The position numbers and the translations under genes were made by a program. The notes below the pieces were generated by a model that worked only from the letters and a program-made list of their open reading frames with translations, was not told where the DNA came from and did not search any database. A stretch of 64,000 nt of DNA, taken from contig OX393577.1 in NCBI GenBank assembly GCA_947652605.1, positions 34,041,466-34,105,465 of the forward strand. The letters run 5' to 3'. This stretch comes from Elmis aenea. Its lineage: Eukaryota; Arthropoda; Insecta; Coleoptera; Elmidae. Below, one piece after another: positions 46,393 to 57,531 of this stretch; the first letter of the stretch is position 1; each line of letters begins with the position of its first letter.

Positions 46393-47550
46393 ACATTATT
46401 TCATTAACATAATATACATTCATACAGTTATCTGTTTTAAAACGCTATATTTACAAAGGATCAAAATAATAAAGTTTTTAATGAGGTAACTAAATTGAAC
46501 AAAAGAAACGATATTTAAACCAATTTATTTCACAATATATCTACGTAAAATTGTCCTTCGTGGATTTATTTATTCTTTCGAATAAAATTTAATAAAGGAT
46601 AAAAGAATCGCTAAAATGTATTGTTGCTTTTCCTAAATTAGTGTTTCCTTGAGGCTATATGTTTAAAAAGAAGTTATTTTCCTTCTTTTGTATATATTTA
46701 AATTTCACTACTATGCAATTTTTTTAGTATAAAAATGATACAGTAGCAGTTTGTGTGCTCTGGAGTGACGGTGAATTATAAATGTTAAAGCAATGACTTA
46801 TCTACGTACTCGCATTTAAAACTAATACATCGCAGTACCTAATTAATAATATGTTGGACGAGTTGATGGATTGAAAATAAAGTGATAGAGGTGATACCTA
46901 ACGTTAGGTACCTTTGTAAATTATTCTACGCGGAATGAAAGGATACGAAGGATTTTTCGATGAATAACAAAGAAAGGTTTCAATAAAACTGATGTTCTTC
47001 CAAATCGACTACATGGTGAAGCAATGAATTATTAAAAGCAAAATAAACCCCAGGGTGCTCCTAGGTATGAGCTAGCTGAAAACCGCATATTGCAGTTTCA
47101 GCTTATTAATTAAACTAACATCATAACTTCATTTAATAGCACTGGTCTAACCAAATGAGAAAATAAATTGCAAAATGCAATATAAATATTTATCTTTGCA
47201 AACTCAAACATTGAAAATTATTAGTTATCGTTTGCATTAGAAATCCTTTGTAGTTGTTTAACTTGTTAAAAAATTAATTAGGTTGTGCACTTTTTTTACG
47301 CTTAGTCATAATTATTGCTTTTGTAAAGACGTCTATACAAATATATAAAATTTGAAAAGTAAATTAACTGAACTGAAATTGATAAAAACAAGTTTTCGTT
47401 TGATAAAATAAGTTTTATTTTAGTATTTAAGTATTATTTAAAATATATTTTCTTACTCAAAAATTACATCCACATGTGCAAGTCTTTTAAAAGTCGTTAT
47501 GTTTATTTATCCTTATACCCTTGTAATAGAACTTGATTTTGATTAAAATA
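46393..47550. other. AT-rich interval, no gene seen
   Basis: No reading frame, RNA or element end was recognised. Confidence 0.45.
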
Positions 47551-47590
47551 CAAGCTGATTTACTCCGCGTTGCACGGGAGATTACAATAA
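47551..47590 (-). mobile_element. Helitron 3' end
   Basis: On the minus strand ATTGTAATCTCCCGTGCAAC then GCGGAGTAAATCAGCTTG matches the 3' end of the Helitron at 10387-10933 (ATTGTAATCGCCCGTGCAAC...CATCTTG), including the hairpin and the CTTG end followed by T. No matching 5' start was found at higher coordinates, so it is a truncated copy. Confidence 0.65.
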
Positions 47591-49436
47591 TTCTCTTTTA
47601 TCAATCAGACTACTCGCGCTCCGCGCTCGCGCTCGGCGTACGTTCCCAAACTACCTTAAGTACATTTTATATTTTCATCCTTTAAGGCAATGATACGTAT
47701 ACAAAAAATGATAATAATGTATAAGCGGAGTTTTAATAACATTTTGTTGTTTAAAATTTGTAACAACTACCTAATATTAACTTTACATGTAAAGTTTTAT
47801 TTAAAATATCTACAATTAGTTTTTTAAATTTAAAAAAAACTTATATAAGACGATAATGTTGTAAAACTGACTGTTAATAAGAACTTTTAACCATTTTTGT
47901 AACAATAATCTATTGTAATTATTATTTATTATCTTTAATTCATTGCGCCTCTAAAACGAACAGCAAAGTAAATTTAAAATTATGATAATGTTGCACTGCA
48001 TGTTTAATTGCGCTGACTTTGGGTATGGATTTGTAATTATTGCATAAAATAAGTTATTCAAATGTAGTTGCTATAGAAAAGGAGAGAAACTTAATTGAAA
48101 AACAATTCACCGACACTAATCTAACGAGAAATAATGTATTAAAAAAAATTTCATTTCATAAAATATCCAATTATACAGTTTAAACAGTAGTTTATAACGA
48201 ACACTGATGTAGAGAAACGTAGGTGTGTAGATAGTAAAATAAACTTTATTTCAAGCTTTGATAAGAAAATTTGTTTTTTAAATTACCTCTAACAATACCG
48301 CAATTAATTTAAGGACTTTTTATGTTAAATAAATAATGTTTTTGTTTTCACATTTATAACTTACTGTTAAAAACAGCAACAAATTAATATGTGAATCATA
48401 AACTTATGTTGCTGTGTTTAAGTAAGTAGATTATTTAATGTTACAATTTTCACAAAGAATAAATGTACACGTAAGGACAAGACTACAGAAAATTGAGTAC
48501 ACTTACAAATTATAAAAGCACTTAGACGCCGGAAATTTTACAGTTTACACTGGCGATTATAAACACAGATAAAAAAAATAAATAAATGCCTCTAAACTTT
48601 GCGCAATGTTTTAGTATTTGTCGCCATTATGTACAAAAATGTTTCTTCTCTCTTGGGAGAAAAATTAACGTATTTTGTTTTATATTATTATATATCTGGG
48701 ATATAAAAATTCGCCATAAAATTGACTTTTTGTTTTTTAAATGAGTTACGTGTCTAAGTAACTAGACGTTCGGATTTAAATCTTCGAAATATTACATAAA
48801 TTTATTCACCTGATTAAAACAAATATATGAATTTATTTAAAACTAATATTAAATTGATTATTTAGTTTTAAATGAATCATTTGAAAATATTTATTATATT
48901 TTTGTTATTAAGCAATTTGTTTCACTTAATATAATTAATAATGACGTATACAGCAACAGAAATGTTAAAAAATACTAGGTGTTTCTATATTAAAAATTCT
49001 TTCTTTTTTGGGACCGTCCCGTAACTTTCTTTACAAAATTCAAAATTTAAAGTCGGTAACATCATAATGAGCAATATGAAAAATGTTGGATATATTAAGA
49101 TGAGAAAGTTATTATAAGCCGGCCGTGTTCCGTCTACCCTATTTGCATACAAGATTAAAAACACGCTTTAAGTTTTCAGAATCATTATCCCAGGTGAGTC
49201 GAAGACGCGCAAAGTTGATGTGGAAACTAGGGAAATCAGTTCATTTCATTCTTTAATAAAAATTCTTTACCTTTGTTAAACGCTTACAATGAGCCACAAA
49301 AAAGTTATTGCTTTAAAGAATGAGCGACGTAAATAAATAAAAATTACCATATTCGCAACTTACTATTAATTATAAAGATAAAAAAAGAGTAACATAACTT
49401 TGTTTGTCGCTTTTTAAACCGAAAGTAATTGCTTCC
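47591..49436. other. AT-rich interval, no gene seen
   Basis: Apart from a CGCGCTCCGCGCTCGCGCTCGGCG patch at 47614-47637 next to the Helitron end, nothing is recognised. If the exon candidate at 49443 is real, this would be its first intron. Confidence 0.4.
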
Positions 49437-49442
49437 ACTTAC

Positions 49443-49690
49443 CTCGATTTGCAGTGTAGTTTTTATGAATCGGTTAACGACGTCGTTAAGCCGAAAGGTC
49501 AGTGATAACGAAAGGACATCTCGCGGCGCTAGACGTCTGAGATAATGTGAAGCAGATCCGTTTTGAACGAACAGGCGTTGGGAACTGAGTGTCGTCTGTA
49601 ACTAGCATCGATTTTAAACAAATGCACGCCGCTAACTTCAGCATCGCGACGGTGCGCGTCATTCCTGCGCTGGTAGCACACACTGTTGCG
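49443..49690 (-). other. Candidate first exon (possibly 5' UTR) of a minus-strand host gene
   Basis: Reading the minus strand, the block from about 49690 to 49443 is markedly GC-richer and CpG-containing in an AT-rich setting (GACGCGCACCGTCGCGATG, TCTAGCGCCGCGAG). It ends in CTGCAAATCGAG/GTAAGT, a perfect insect splice donor at 49442-49437. TATAAAG lies upstream on the minus strand (49741-49735), and an ACAGT initiator-like word at about 49686. A 65-codon frame inside stops at 49486, before the donor, so the exon would be mostly non-coding or the frame is chance. The product cannot be named. Confidence 0.35.
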
Positions 49691-49744
49691 CTTAACTTTA
49701 CGGACTTACAGTTTTTTAATCAGCTATAAGAACACTTTATAGTC

Positions 49745-50255
49745 CGAGTTGTGTCAGAAAACTTAGCTCGCATAGCAAAATCGAGCTTGTGAACAAGTTC
49801 AACAGATTTTGATGTAACGATGCATTGAGTGCATGCATGTATGGATTTCAAAAAAATGAAAAAGAATCAAGCTACACTAGAAAATAGTTTATTAACTAAA
49901 TTCTCTTCCAATTTTGAAAAACAATTTTAGAATGTTTTGGGAAAAACACATTGGAATGATTTAGAAATGAAATTACGATGTTGAAAATTCCTTTAATACA
50001 ATTTTGCGGTTAATCACGCTTCTCATAATGAAACTAAAACTATCAGTAATATGTAAGTATTTTTATGTGGAGTTAACAGAAGACTGAGATATGTTCGAGA
50101 TAAAGTGAGTTTTCGCACAACTTACGGGAACATTCATTTGAACATAATTCTGTTAGTTGCGAAGTTCTTGACACATGCAACAAATGTTCGCATATTTTTT
50201 TAAAAACGAGAGTATTTTAATGAGTATTAGTTAAAAAGCAATAATTTTTTTTTTT
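49745..50255. other. No gene seen
   Basis: AT-rich interval between the candidate exon and the mariner relic. Any promoter of the candidate exon would lie in its first part. Confidence 0.4.
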
Positions 50256-50259
50256 TGGG

Positions 50260-51241
50260 AAAAAAATTGTTTTTACACATAGTCCCCTTTGAGGGCTAGA
50301 CACTTGGTCCAGCAAATTGTCCAATTTCTTCTTCTCGTCTAGAATTAGGTTTTATTAAACTCTGTAAAATAGTCATTGACTGCGGCGATGAATCCCGACT
50401 TGACGCAAATTCCTTCCCATCGGATCAATTTTATAATTTCGCAAAACATAGTGAAGTCACACTTGGCCAATTTGAAGCTCAATTCATACAATTTTGCCAT
50501 TGCTATTGTCGATTTGTGAGACAGAGCATTGTCCTGGTGAAACCGTCCAGTAATACTGCATAATTGGCTCCCGTTATTGTCTTGCTCTTTATTAACTTGT
50601 CAATTATGATATTTTTTTGGGAATCCCAAAAAAACAGTAGCCATCACCTTTACAGCCGACAAAACAGTATTCGCCTTCTTTGGCGTTCTTCACCAATTGT
50701 TGTCCAATGTTTCGACTGCTGTTTGAGTACTGGTGAAGAAGTGGATCCAAGTTTCCGCAAAAACTCTATCAGATTGTGATTATAACAGTTTTAACTTAAA
50801 GTGGACCGCAATATGCGCAAAGAGAGGGGATGGTAGTTGAAATTTAGACTTTTCTAAAAACTTTCCGTAACGTAAATGAATTAACAGGTTATAAATACGT
50901 TGCTGAAACAGACGGATGTTTTTCGGTGGCGCAGTAATAAATGCTTTGGGCTAGTTTTGGTTTTTGTTTCACAGTCCACTAAGTTGAAACAGCTCTAGAC
51001 ATTACCAAACTGCATAGAAATGTCCTTTGGAGTGCGTTTTCGAAACGGCACCCATCCTGCGTACAGCTTTTTCTTTATCAATTTTTCGTGCATTTACTTG
51101 AGATGCCAAAGCCTCAGCAATCTCGCTCACGCGCACATGCTTTTGGTGATCTTCCATTACGATACCATGGATTTTTTCAATGATTTCTTCTGTGGTGATC
51201 GATTGGGCGTTCGGAGCATGTAAAGCCACGTTTAATCTCAT
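50260..51241 (-). pseudogene. Old mariner transposase remnant
   Basis: Minus-strand translation in shifting frames gives, in order, SITTEEIIEKIHGIV and HVRVSEIAEALASQ (about 51200-51110; the N-terminal helix-turn-helix region with the I-x-x-x-V/I-x-E-D pattern), then FHQDNALSHKSTIAMAKLYE (about 50545-50485; second catalytic aspartate, Q-D-N-A-x-x-H), then AAVNDYFTEFNKT (about 50385-50350) and WTKCLALKGDYV (about 50315-50280), the usual mariner C-terminus W-x-K-C-I-x-L-x-G-D-Y-V. The length of about 1 kb fits a whole mariner coding region. Many frameshifts and stops, no clear terminal repeats, so it is older than the mariner at 57532-58818 and of a different subfamily. Confidence 0.75.
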
Positions 51242-51304
51242 TTATACACAAATATACAGCCTTCAACGCTGGTGCAGCCTGCGCGATAAATTAATAGGAC
51301 AATT

Positions 51305-52150
51305 TACAGGGTAAATTTTTGTAAATCGTGGAAAATTCTCTATTGAATGACGTTCAAATGTTTTTTCTACGATGAAATATGTTAAGACTGCCGATAGACA
51401 GCTTTTGTTTTGAAAGTACATGGTATACTTTTTTTTATTGATTCTGATAGAATATTAAATTTTTAATCCGATATTGCATTAAAAAAAGAAGCAATTAAAA
51501 AGTTATTTATGGGTAGTTCATACGGCGACATTTAGAGTCGCGACATCAAAAGTCGCGACTTTAAATGTCACCGTGTGAACTACCCAAATTGAAAGTCGCG
51601 ACTTCAAAATAAAAATGGCCGCTCTTGTAATTGCAGCATCGAGTGTTGTAGAGCAACTTATTATTTTGAAGTTGCTATTTGTTGATAATGCTTTAAAATC
51701 GTTGGAACATCTATTGGAGACATGATTAATTGGAAATCGATGACAAACAAATGTATATTATTTGTCTGTTATGTCAATATCGCTGTCACACGATGAAATT
51801 TAAAGTCGCGAATTTAAATGTCACCGTGTGAACTACCCTTTATTTTTACAAAATCGTTCTATTTGACTAAACAAAACACGATCGCTGTGGTAATTGACAT
51901 TAATTTTATAACTTGTCTAAGTGTGTTTAATTTTTTTTGACGAAAGTTCATTATTTTGTGAGCATTAAATTGAAAACTCTCCAGTACACACTAGCAAAAG
52001 CAAATCGACATGAGGTCCATTTTCAATTTTATACTCAAAAATAATGATTTAATTTTGTTTATTTTAACTTTATAATTTCTGAAAATATTATGCATTTCAT
52101 ACGTTTACGTTCATTGCTTAATTTTTTTTAAAACTCTTTTTTTCAACTCT
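51305..52150. mobile_element. Degraded fold-back, family shared with 28231-28927
   Basis: TA then CAGGGTAAATTTTTGTAAATC (51307) opens sequence matching the outer right part of the 28231-28927 element in opposite orientation. ATTGATTCTGATA (about 51438), ATCCGATATTGCATTAAAAAA (about 51467) and AAACAAAACACGATCG (about 51862) follow. The second arm is only partly recognisable and the far end was not found. A separate 328-bp element has inserted at 51511. Confidence 0.6.
51506..51843. mobile_element. 328-bp element with GGGTAGTTCA ends and TTTAT duplication
   Basis: GGGTAGTTCATACGGCGACA at 51511 and TGTCACCGTGTGAACTACCC ending at 51838 are inverted ends. TTTAT occurs directly on both sides (51506-51510, 51839-51843), and the related copy at about 28325-28340 shows the uninterrupted site. 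An internal ACTTTAAATGTCACCGTGTGAACTACCC unit near 51560-51588 repeats the end. A short plus-strand frame from about 51616 (MAALVIAASSVVEQL...) to about 51724 could be the beginning of a lost transposase. The 5-bp target does not fit PIF or hAT, so the superfamily is open. Confidence 0.7.
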
Positions 52151-52316
52151 CTCGAAGCATTGATTTTAATTTTTTTAAATTTTTTTATGGACGCTGTGGT
52201 TGTTTATACGTAATCGTTAACAGTCAAGAATAGTAAACTAATATGAATAGCCCATTCCCATAAGACTAATGTATTACTTGGCTATCCGGAAATGACGTCA
52301 TTAATAGCGAAAAATG

Positions 52317-52450
52317 TGTAAACCGCAACCGGAACCGCGACCGCGAACGCAACTGCGACCGAGACCGCGACCAAGACCGCCAAAGCAACGGTGACCGAAA
52401 CCGCGAACGCTAACGCTGACGCTGACGCGGACGCGAACGCGAACGCGAAC
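52317..52450. repeat. GC-rich 6-bp-period minisatellite
   Basis: A run of variants of ACCGCG / ACGCGA with strict six-base spacing in otherwise AT-rich DNA. The first half is mostly CCGCGA/CCGAGA types, the second GACGCT/GACGCG/GAACGC types, so variants are grouped. Frames through it give only alternating A-V or S-A dipeptides, so it is not coding. CpG dinucleotides are plentiful. Confidence 0.85.
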
Positions 52451-52625
52451 GACCACAATGTATGACCAAAGTTATTTGGTGACCTTATCATTTTATTTCT
52501 TAAAGTTTTTATACTAGAGCTATATAACGAAACAAGTCCTATCCTCGTAAAGTATATATTTTTTTAAATAAATTAAAAACATTTGTAGGACAGAATTTTT
52601 GATAGAACAAAAAATAGAGCATGGG

Positions 52626-53256
52626 TAAAAGCTGGGTTACACGGTGCCAGTAACTTGTATTATTAGTCACTAAAATCCAGTACTAAAAGCAAATGTTTTG
52701 GAAGATAGTTGTATTTGCATGGTATTAGTATCTTGTTCCAGTAACTCACCTAAATTAGGTTAGGTTCTACCTATATACAAAATACAATGTTTGTAGTGCT
52801 TAGTTTACGAAAGGCGTAACGTTTTTGCTATTTTAATGATGAATTCGAAGCATAAATGTGTTTTACTTGCAAAAAAAGTATATTACCATGTGTGAAAGTA
52901 TTGACAGAGGAGTTAATTGACAGTTTGCAAAATGAATTAACAGCTAATCCCAACTAAAGGATTTGGGTGAAAAAATGGCTGGCAAGGAGAAGCACGCATG
53001 GTGCAAGTATAAAGATCCAGTAGGCTGAGTTACACGGTGCCAGTAACTTGTCTAACTTACTAAAATCCAGTACTGGATCTTAGTACTTGCTTAGTGTAAA
53101 CAGATAATTTAGTACTAAGATCCAGCACTGGTCTTAGTGATGATTCCAGTCCAGTGAATAGAAACCGTTTCTATTTTTTACTGGCGCAAGTGACTAATAC
53201 GACTTCCCACTATCCTGTTGACAAAACTGTGTAGACACGCTTTAACTCAGCCTTAA
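52626..53256. mobile_element. PIF/Harbinger-like element with transposase stub
   Basis: TAA (52626-52628) precedes AAGCTGGGTTACACGGTGCC, and CTCAGCCT at the right is followed by TAA (53254-53256). The 5' end sequence is repeated inside at 53027 (GGCTGAGTTACACGGTGCCAGTAACTTG), so a second, shorter element with the same end may overlap the right part. Between them a plus-strand stretch reads VKVLTEELIDSLQNELTANP and RIWVKKWLARRSTHGAS (about 52905-53010). The latter resembles the R-x-W-V-x-x-W-L-x-R-R-x-x-x-G-A-S block of Harbinger transposases. The coding stub is interrupted by stops. Confidence 0.6.
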
Positions 53257-54000
53257 GTGTAGGACGATTTCTAAATAATTTGACTTAAAGCTGGTCTTCA
53301 AGTTGATTTTAATTTTGAAGTTATAATTCAGGCGAAGAACTGTAACTATTGAAGTGAGAATTTAAATTCAGAATAAAATCATGATTTAAAGTAAGAATCG
53401 AATAGGATGTGTGTCCAATTATATGTTCTTAATTTTTGTATATAACTTTTGTATTAAAGATGTATCGCTTGATTATTTATTAAAGCATTCATTTAAATTG
53501 ACAGGTATCGATTTAAAAATATTTTTTTTTAAGTAACATTCACCAACCTGTTTAACTGTGACCGACAAACACAAATTGTTATAAATTTAATTGTTCTAAT
53601 GAAACAGGCAGATTACCTGTGTATATACTTATTCCGGCAGAATTGTATTTTAAGTATAAATGAAGATCCTGTCCAAGATTTTATTTCAAAGAAACAAGTT
53701 CAAGGAAATCGTTTTATTAAACACATGAATGCTGAGTACTTTGATACTTGCCGACTACGTGAGTCGAATTGGTTCAACTATTTAGGAACAAAATTGTAAA
53801 ACTGAAGCCGTGAAAGCTGAGAAAAGGTAGCTCTTTATATGATAGAACTGAGAACATCAAAAGAAATGCTGCTTTGGAAAAGTCATTAAATAACAGAATG
53901 AGCCAGAAAAATATACAGTAATTCGCCGCTTCGAACTTAAGTTGTTATTGGGCCCGGAAACGTAAACTTAATATAGTTTTGTGCAATTTTGTAATAAGTA
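53257..54000. other. No gene recognised
   Basis: A 66-codon frame at 53599-53799 has fairly even composition (KQADYLCIYLFRQNC..., HMNAEYFDTCRLRESNWF) but no domain I can name. It could be a fragment of a larger lost gene. Nothing else stands out. Confidence 0.35.
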
Positions 54001-54001
54001 G

Positions 54002-54830
54002 TGTGACGTACCGGACTCGGCTCAGTATTATAATCCTTATGCTTTTTTACTTATTTTCTTTTACACTGAGTACGGTAGTTATGGTGAATTAGCGAAGTTG
54101 CTCAAACGATGTTATGGCTCATGATAGTCATATTTTAGTGTAGGACCCTGCTACGTTGTGTTTCCATAGAACTCCAGTATTTAGAACAGCTATCGGTTTA
54201 TTGGACAGTAAATAAAACAAACAAGATGTTGTAGATTTTGTTTATTATTTAAATTTTCATTACGTAGATAATTGTCACATATAAGGAGTTATTAGCAAGG
54301 TTTTTCGTGGATAATTCTCACTTATAAGGGATGATTATTATTAGGTAAGGTTATTTCGTGGATGGTTGTCTTATATTAGGAATTATTATGTGGTTAGTTC
54401 GTGGATGGTTGTCAAATATTAGGAACTATTAGGGTTAAGTTATTTCATGTATTATTGTCACATATTAGGAATTATTATTGGAGATTCGGGATGATTGTTA
54501 CATTTAAGGTTTTATTATTGGTTTTGGAGTGGGTGATTCTTGGTATTTGTAATTAGAGGTTTTATGAGGCATTGTATGGTGGATTAATTAGGAAATGGTA
54601 GGTTATTACAGAACGTGTAATATGGAAATGGTATTATTTCGTGATTTTAGGTTTTATGAGAGATTGTAAGGAGGATTAATTAAGGAGTGGTGAATTATTA
54701 TTTAAGGTGGTGCAGGTGAGAGTATTATTGCGTAATTGAGAGGTTAATGCGGTGTTGTCCGGTGGATTAATTGCGAAGGCATTGTGGAAACGTGGACAGT
54801 GGAATAGGAATTAACCAATGGGTTTAAAAT
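54002..54830. repeat. C-poor decayed tandem array behind an LTR-like block
   Basis: TGTGACGTACCGGACTCGGC at 54002 opens a 240-bp block with an A/T-rich tail (AAACAAACAAGATG, TTTTGTTTATTATTT) resembling an LTR. From about 54270 to 54830 the plus strand is almost free of C and rich in G and T. Degenerate units recur: AGGAATTATTA with CGTGGATGGTTGTC about every 60 bases (54290-54500), then GGATTAATTA with GTTTTATGAG about every 95 bases (54545-54780). Possibly a retroelement internal or LTR region, but no coding domain was identified. Confidence 0.5.
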
Positions 54831-54892
54831 TTATGTAGGGCCGAAAAAATGATCGCGAAATTTAGTAATAAATAAGACGCGTCTAGTACGAT

Positions 54893-55519
54893 GAATCAGG
54901 GAGTTCCCTGCCTCAGAATTGCTTCTGGGAGAAAACATCGATCGCTTGATTCGTCAAATCAACGCAAATTTGGAAACATTGAATGACCAAGGGAGTTCCC
55001 GGCCTCAGAATTGCTTCTGGGAAAAAACATCGATCGTTGATTCGTCAAATTAAGGCAAATTTGAAAAAACCGAATGACCAAGGGAAACATTGAATGACCA
55101 AGGGAAACATTGAATGACCAAGGGAGTTCCCTGCCTCAGAATTGCTTCTGGGAGAAAACATCGATTGCTTGATTCGTCAAATCAACGCAAATTTGGAAAC
55201 ATTGAATGACCAAGGGAGTTCCCGGCCTCAGAATTGCTTCTGGGAGAAAACATCGATCGTTGATTCGTCAAATTAAGGCAAATTTGAAAAAACCGAATGA
55301 CCAAGGGAAACATTGAATGACCAAGGGAAACATTGAATGACCAAGGGAGTTCCCTGCCTCAGAATTGCTTCTGGGAGAAAACATCGATCGCTAGGTCCCA
55401 AAGAAATGGTTCTCAAAAAAGTGAACCTCGATTACTGTAAAACATTGCCTTTTTATACGCTTTTGTTGGATACCTGGCGGTCATATCCGCCTATTTTTTG
55501 GGATGGACAAATTGTGTAA
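54893..55519. repeat. Higher-order tandem repeat derived from coding-like sequence
   Basis: Units of about 92 bp (type A, GGGAGTTCCCTGCCTCAG...) and 90 bp (type B, GGGAGTTCCCGGCCTCAG...) plus two 20-bp GGGAAACATTGAATGACCAA pieces form a block of about 220 bp. It is present twice (from about 54900 and 55120), with a third A unit cut at 55395. One frame of unit A reads LLLGENIDRLIRQINANLET, which looks like protein sequence; the B unit is out of frame by one base. After the array, about 55397-55519 reads GPKEMVLKKVNLDYCKTLPF then WRSYPPIFWDGQIV to a stop. The product is not recognised. Confidence 0.7.
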
Positions 55520-56790
55520 GAGATGTTAAATAATTAAGGTGGATATTAACACACATACATTCGTTAATTCGTTATTCAGATTTGTGTATAATGGTGTGGG
55601 GTGATTTCTGAAACCGTTACCTCGTCGATTATTGGAGCTTCTTAAAATAAATAGTTTTTTAAACAGGTTTAATTTAGTATCCCTACCATTAAACTGTAAA
55701 ATCGGGTGCTTGAAAACAAAATATACTAAAACCAATGTAAAATCATGTTAATTAATTTTTTAAATCACTAATATCTTATATCTAATTTTAATTATATTTA
55801 AGGTTAACAATATTAGCACGAATAATTAATATTTAATAAATAACAGACGGATAAATAGTTCGCACTATAATTACTAGATAAAAAGGGCATCCCCGAGGAA
55901 TTTCGACCTGGAGTCAAGTGTATCCAGATGTTAGGGTTCAGCTGTGTATACTCGTTTTCTTAGAGTTCAACAAAGACAATTTATGACCTAACAAATCAGT
56001 CACCAGTTATTCCTTTTTGTCTATGAATCGGAACTAGCATTTAACTCGGTAATAATTACAAACTCTTGCTTTTGATAACGATTAACACTGTTCTTGTTTA
56101 TTAAAACACCCTGAGAAAATGTGAATAATATAACCTACACGCGTTTATTACAACACACGTGGCTTTATTTTAAATAAACGCGTTATTTATGGATTTCTAC
56201 CAACAGAAAAATAACTTTATGAAGTTACGCGAGTAAATTAACAGTTTGATATTTAATTTATTAAATATTATTCTATAGGCGACCATTACAGTAGTGAGTT
56301 GCTCTAAGTTCGATAACGACGTTTGCCTAAATAATATTAATACGGCAGTCCCTAAAAAGATTATAGTACGGTAATATTAATATTCAGTACGGTACAGGTA
56401 GCGATCGTTAAATTGGTTAGTCGAGTTCATTCGTGCATGATATAACCTTCTATTCAAAGGCTGATAAAATAATGGGGTATATTTTTAGACGGCTGCAAGA
56501 TATTGTTTTCTGCCTATGCAAGTTGCAATGTACCTACTGCTATGCACAGTAATTAGTTCAGCGGCATCTACATAATAATTTGATATTAAAACCACGATCT
56601 ACATTTTCTGTTCTTACTCATGAGGACAAATTATTAAATTATTGAAAGAGCTAGAAGAATTAATAGTGACAGTTCCTATTTTGTACTACCAGGTGGATGT
56701 GGAATTTATAAACTCAATTGTAAAACTGAATACGAATTAAACGACTTACAAAATTTTCATTTTGGTGTTGTACGTGTACAACTGACCAGG
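55520..56790. other. No gene seen
   Basis: AT-rich sequence without credible frames or repeat ends. Confidence 0.45.
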
Positions 56791-56792
56791 AA

Positions 56793-57473
56793 AGGTCATG
56801 ATACGTTGTCGCTAAAATTTGATTAAGGCTGTGTTTATGGCATCAAGAACAACAAAACTAAATGTTTTGCAGAGTTATACGTGCCACTGGAAAAATAGGG
56901 GAAAAACTAAAAAGCTAAATGATGAAGTAATTTTTGCGATCGCGTTGGCCACGAAACCGTCAGAGACAAACTCGAAACTTTTCTATTTACCAATGCGCGC
57001 ATCCTTTGCAAGTAAAATGATGCAAAGTTTTTGAAAAAATCTTAAACGGTTACGGAGAAAACGCGAAAAACGAGGCCTTTGTAAAAACTGTTTTCCCTTT
57101 GTTAAACGCCTATGCAAGTCGCATAGATATAGTTATACAGATATACCACAACTTCTCAAATCATAGCGCTTAAGAAGGGGTTTCGTTTTTGACGTTTTTC
57201 TCCGGAACCGTTCAGGATTTTTTCAAAAACTTTGCACAATTTTACTTGCAAAGGATGCGCGCATTCGTAAATAGAAGAATTTCGATTTTGTTCCCGACAG
57301 TTTTATGGCCAACGCGATCGCAAAAATGATCTTTTTATACCAATTTTTCTGTTTTTCCCCTATTTTTTCCGAAAGAAATGGCCAGTATAACTCTGCAAAA
57401 CATTAAGTTTTGATGTCTTTTGATTCAATAAACACAGTCTTAATCAAATTCTAGCGACAACGTATCGTGATCC
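56793..57473. mobile_element. Inverted-repeat element (about 0.68 kb)
   Basis: GTCATGATACGTTGTCGC on the left matches GCGACAACGTATCGTGATC ending at about 57472. The arms of about 280 bp share TGCGATCGCGTTGGCCA, ATGCGCGCATCCTTTGCAAG and the AATAAACACAGTCTTAATC / GATTAAGGCTGTGTTTAT pair. The spacer is about 90 bp. No target duplication recognised. It abuts the mariner at 57532. Confidence 0.75.
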
Positions 57474-57531
57474 TCCTTTGTGATTGTGAGTAAAGAAGAA
57501 TTTTTCACAAAAAATATTGTACACCTAAACT

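Noticed and set aside
52282..52491. A 69-codon minus-strand frame of A, V, S and F dipeptides
   Set aside because: It is the translation of a hexamer minisatellite, not a gene.
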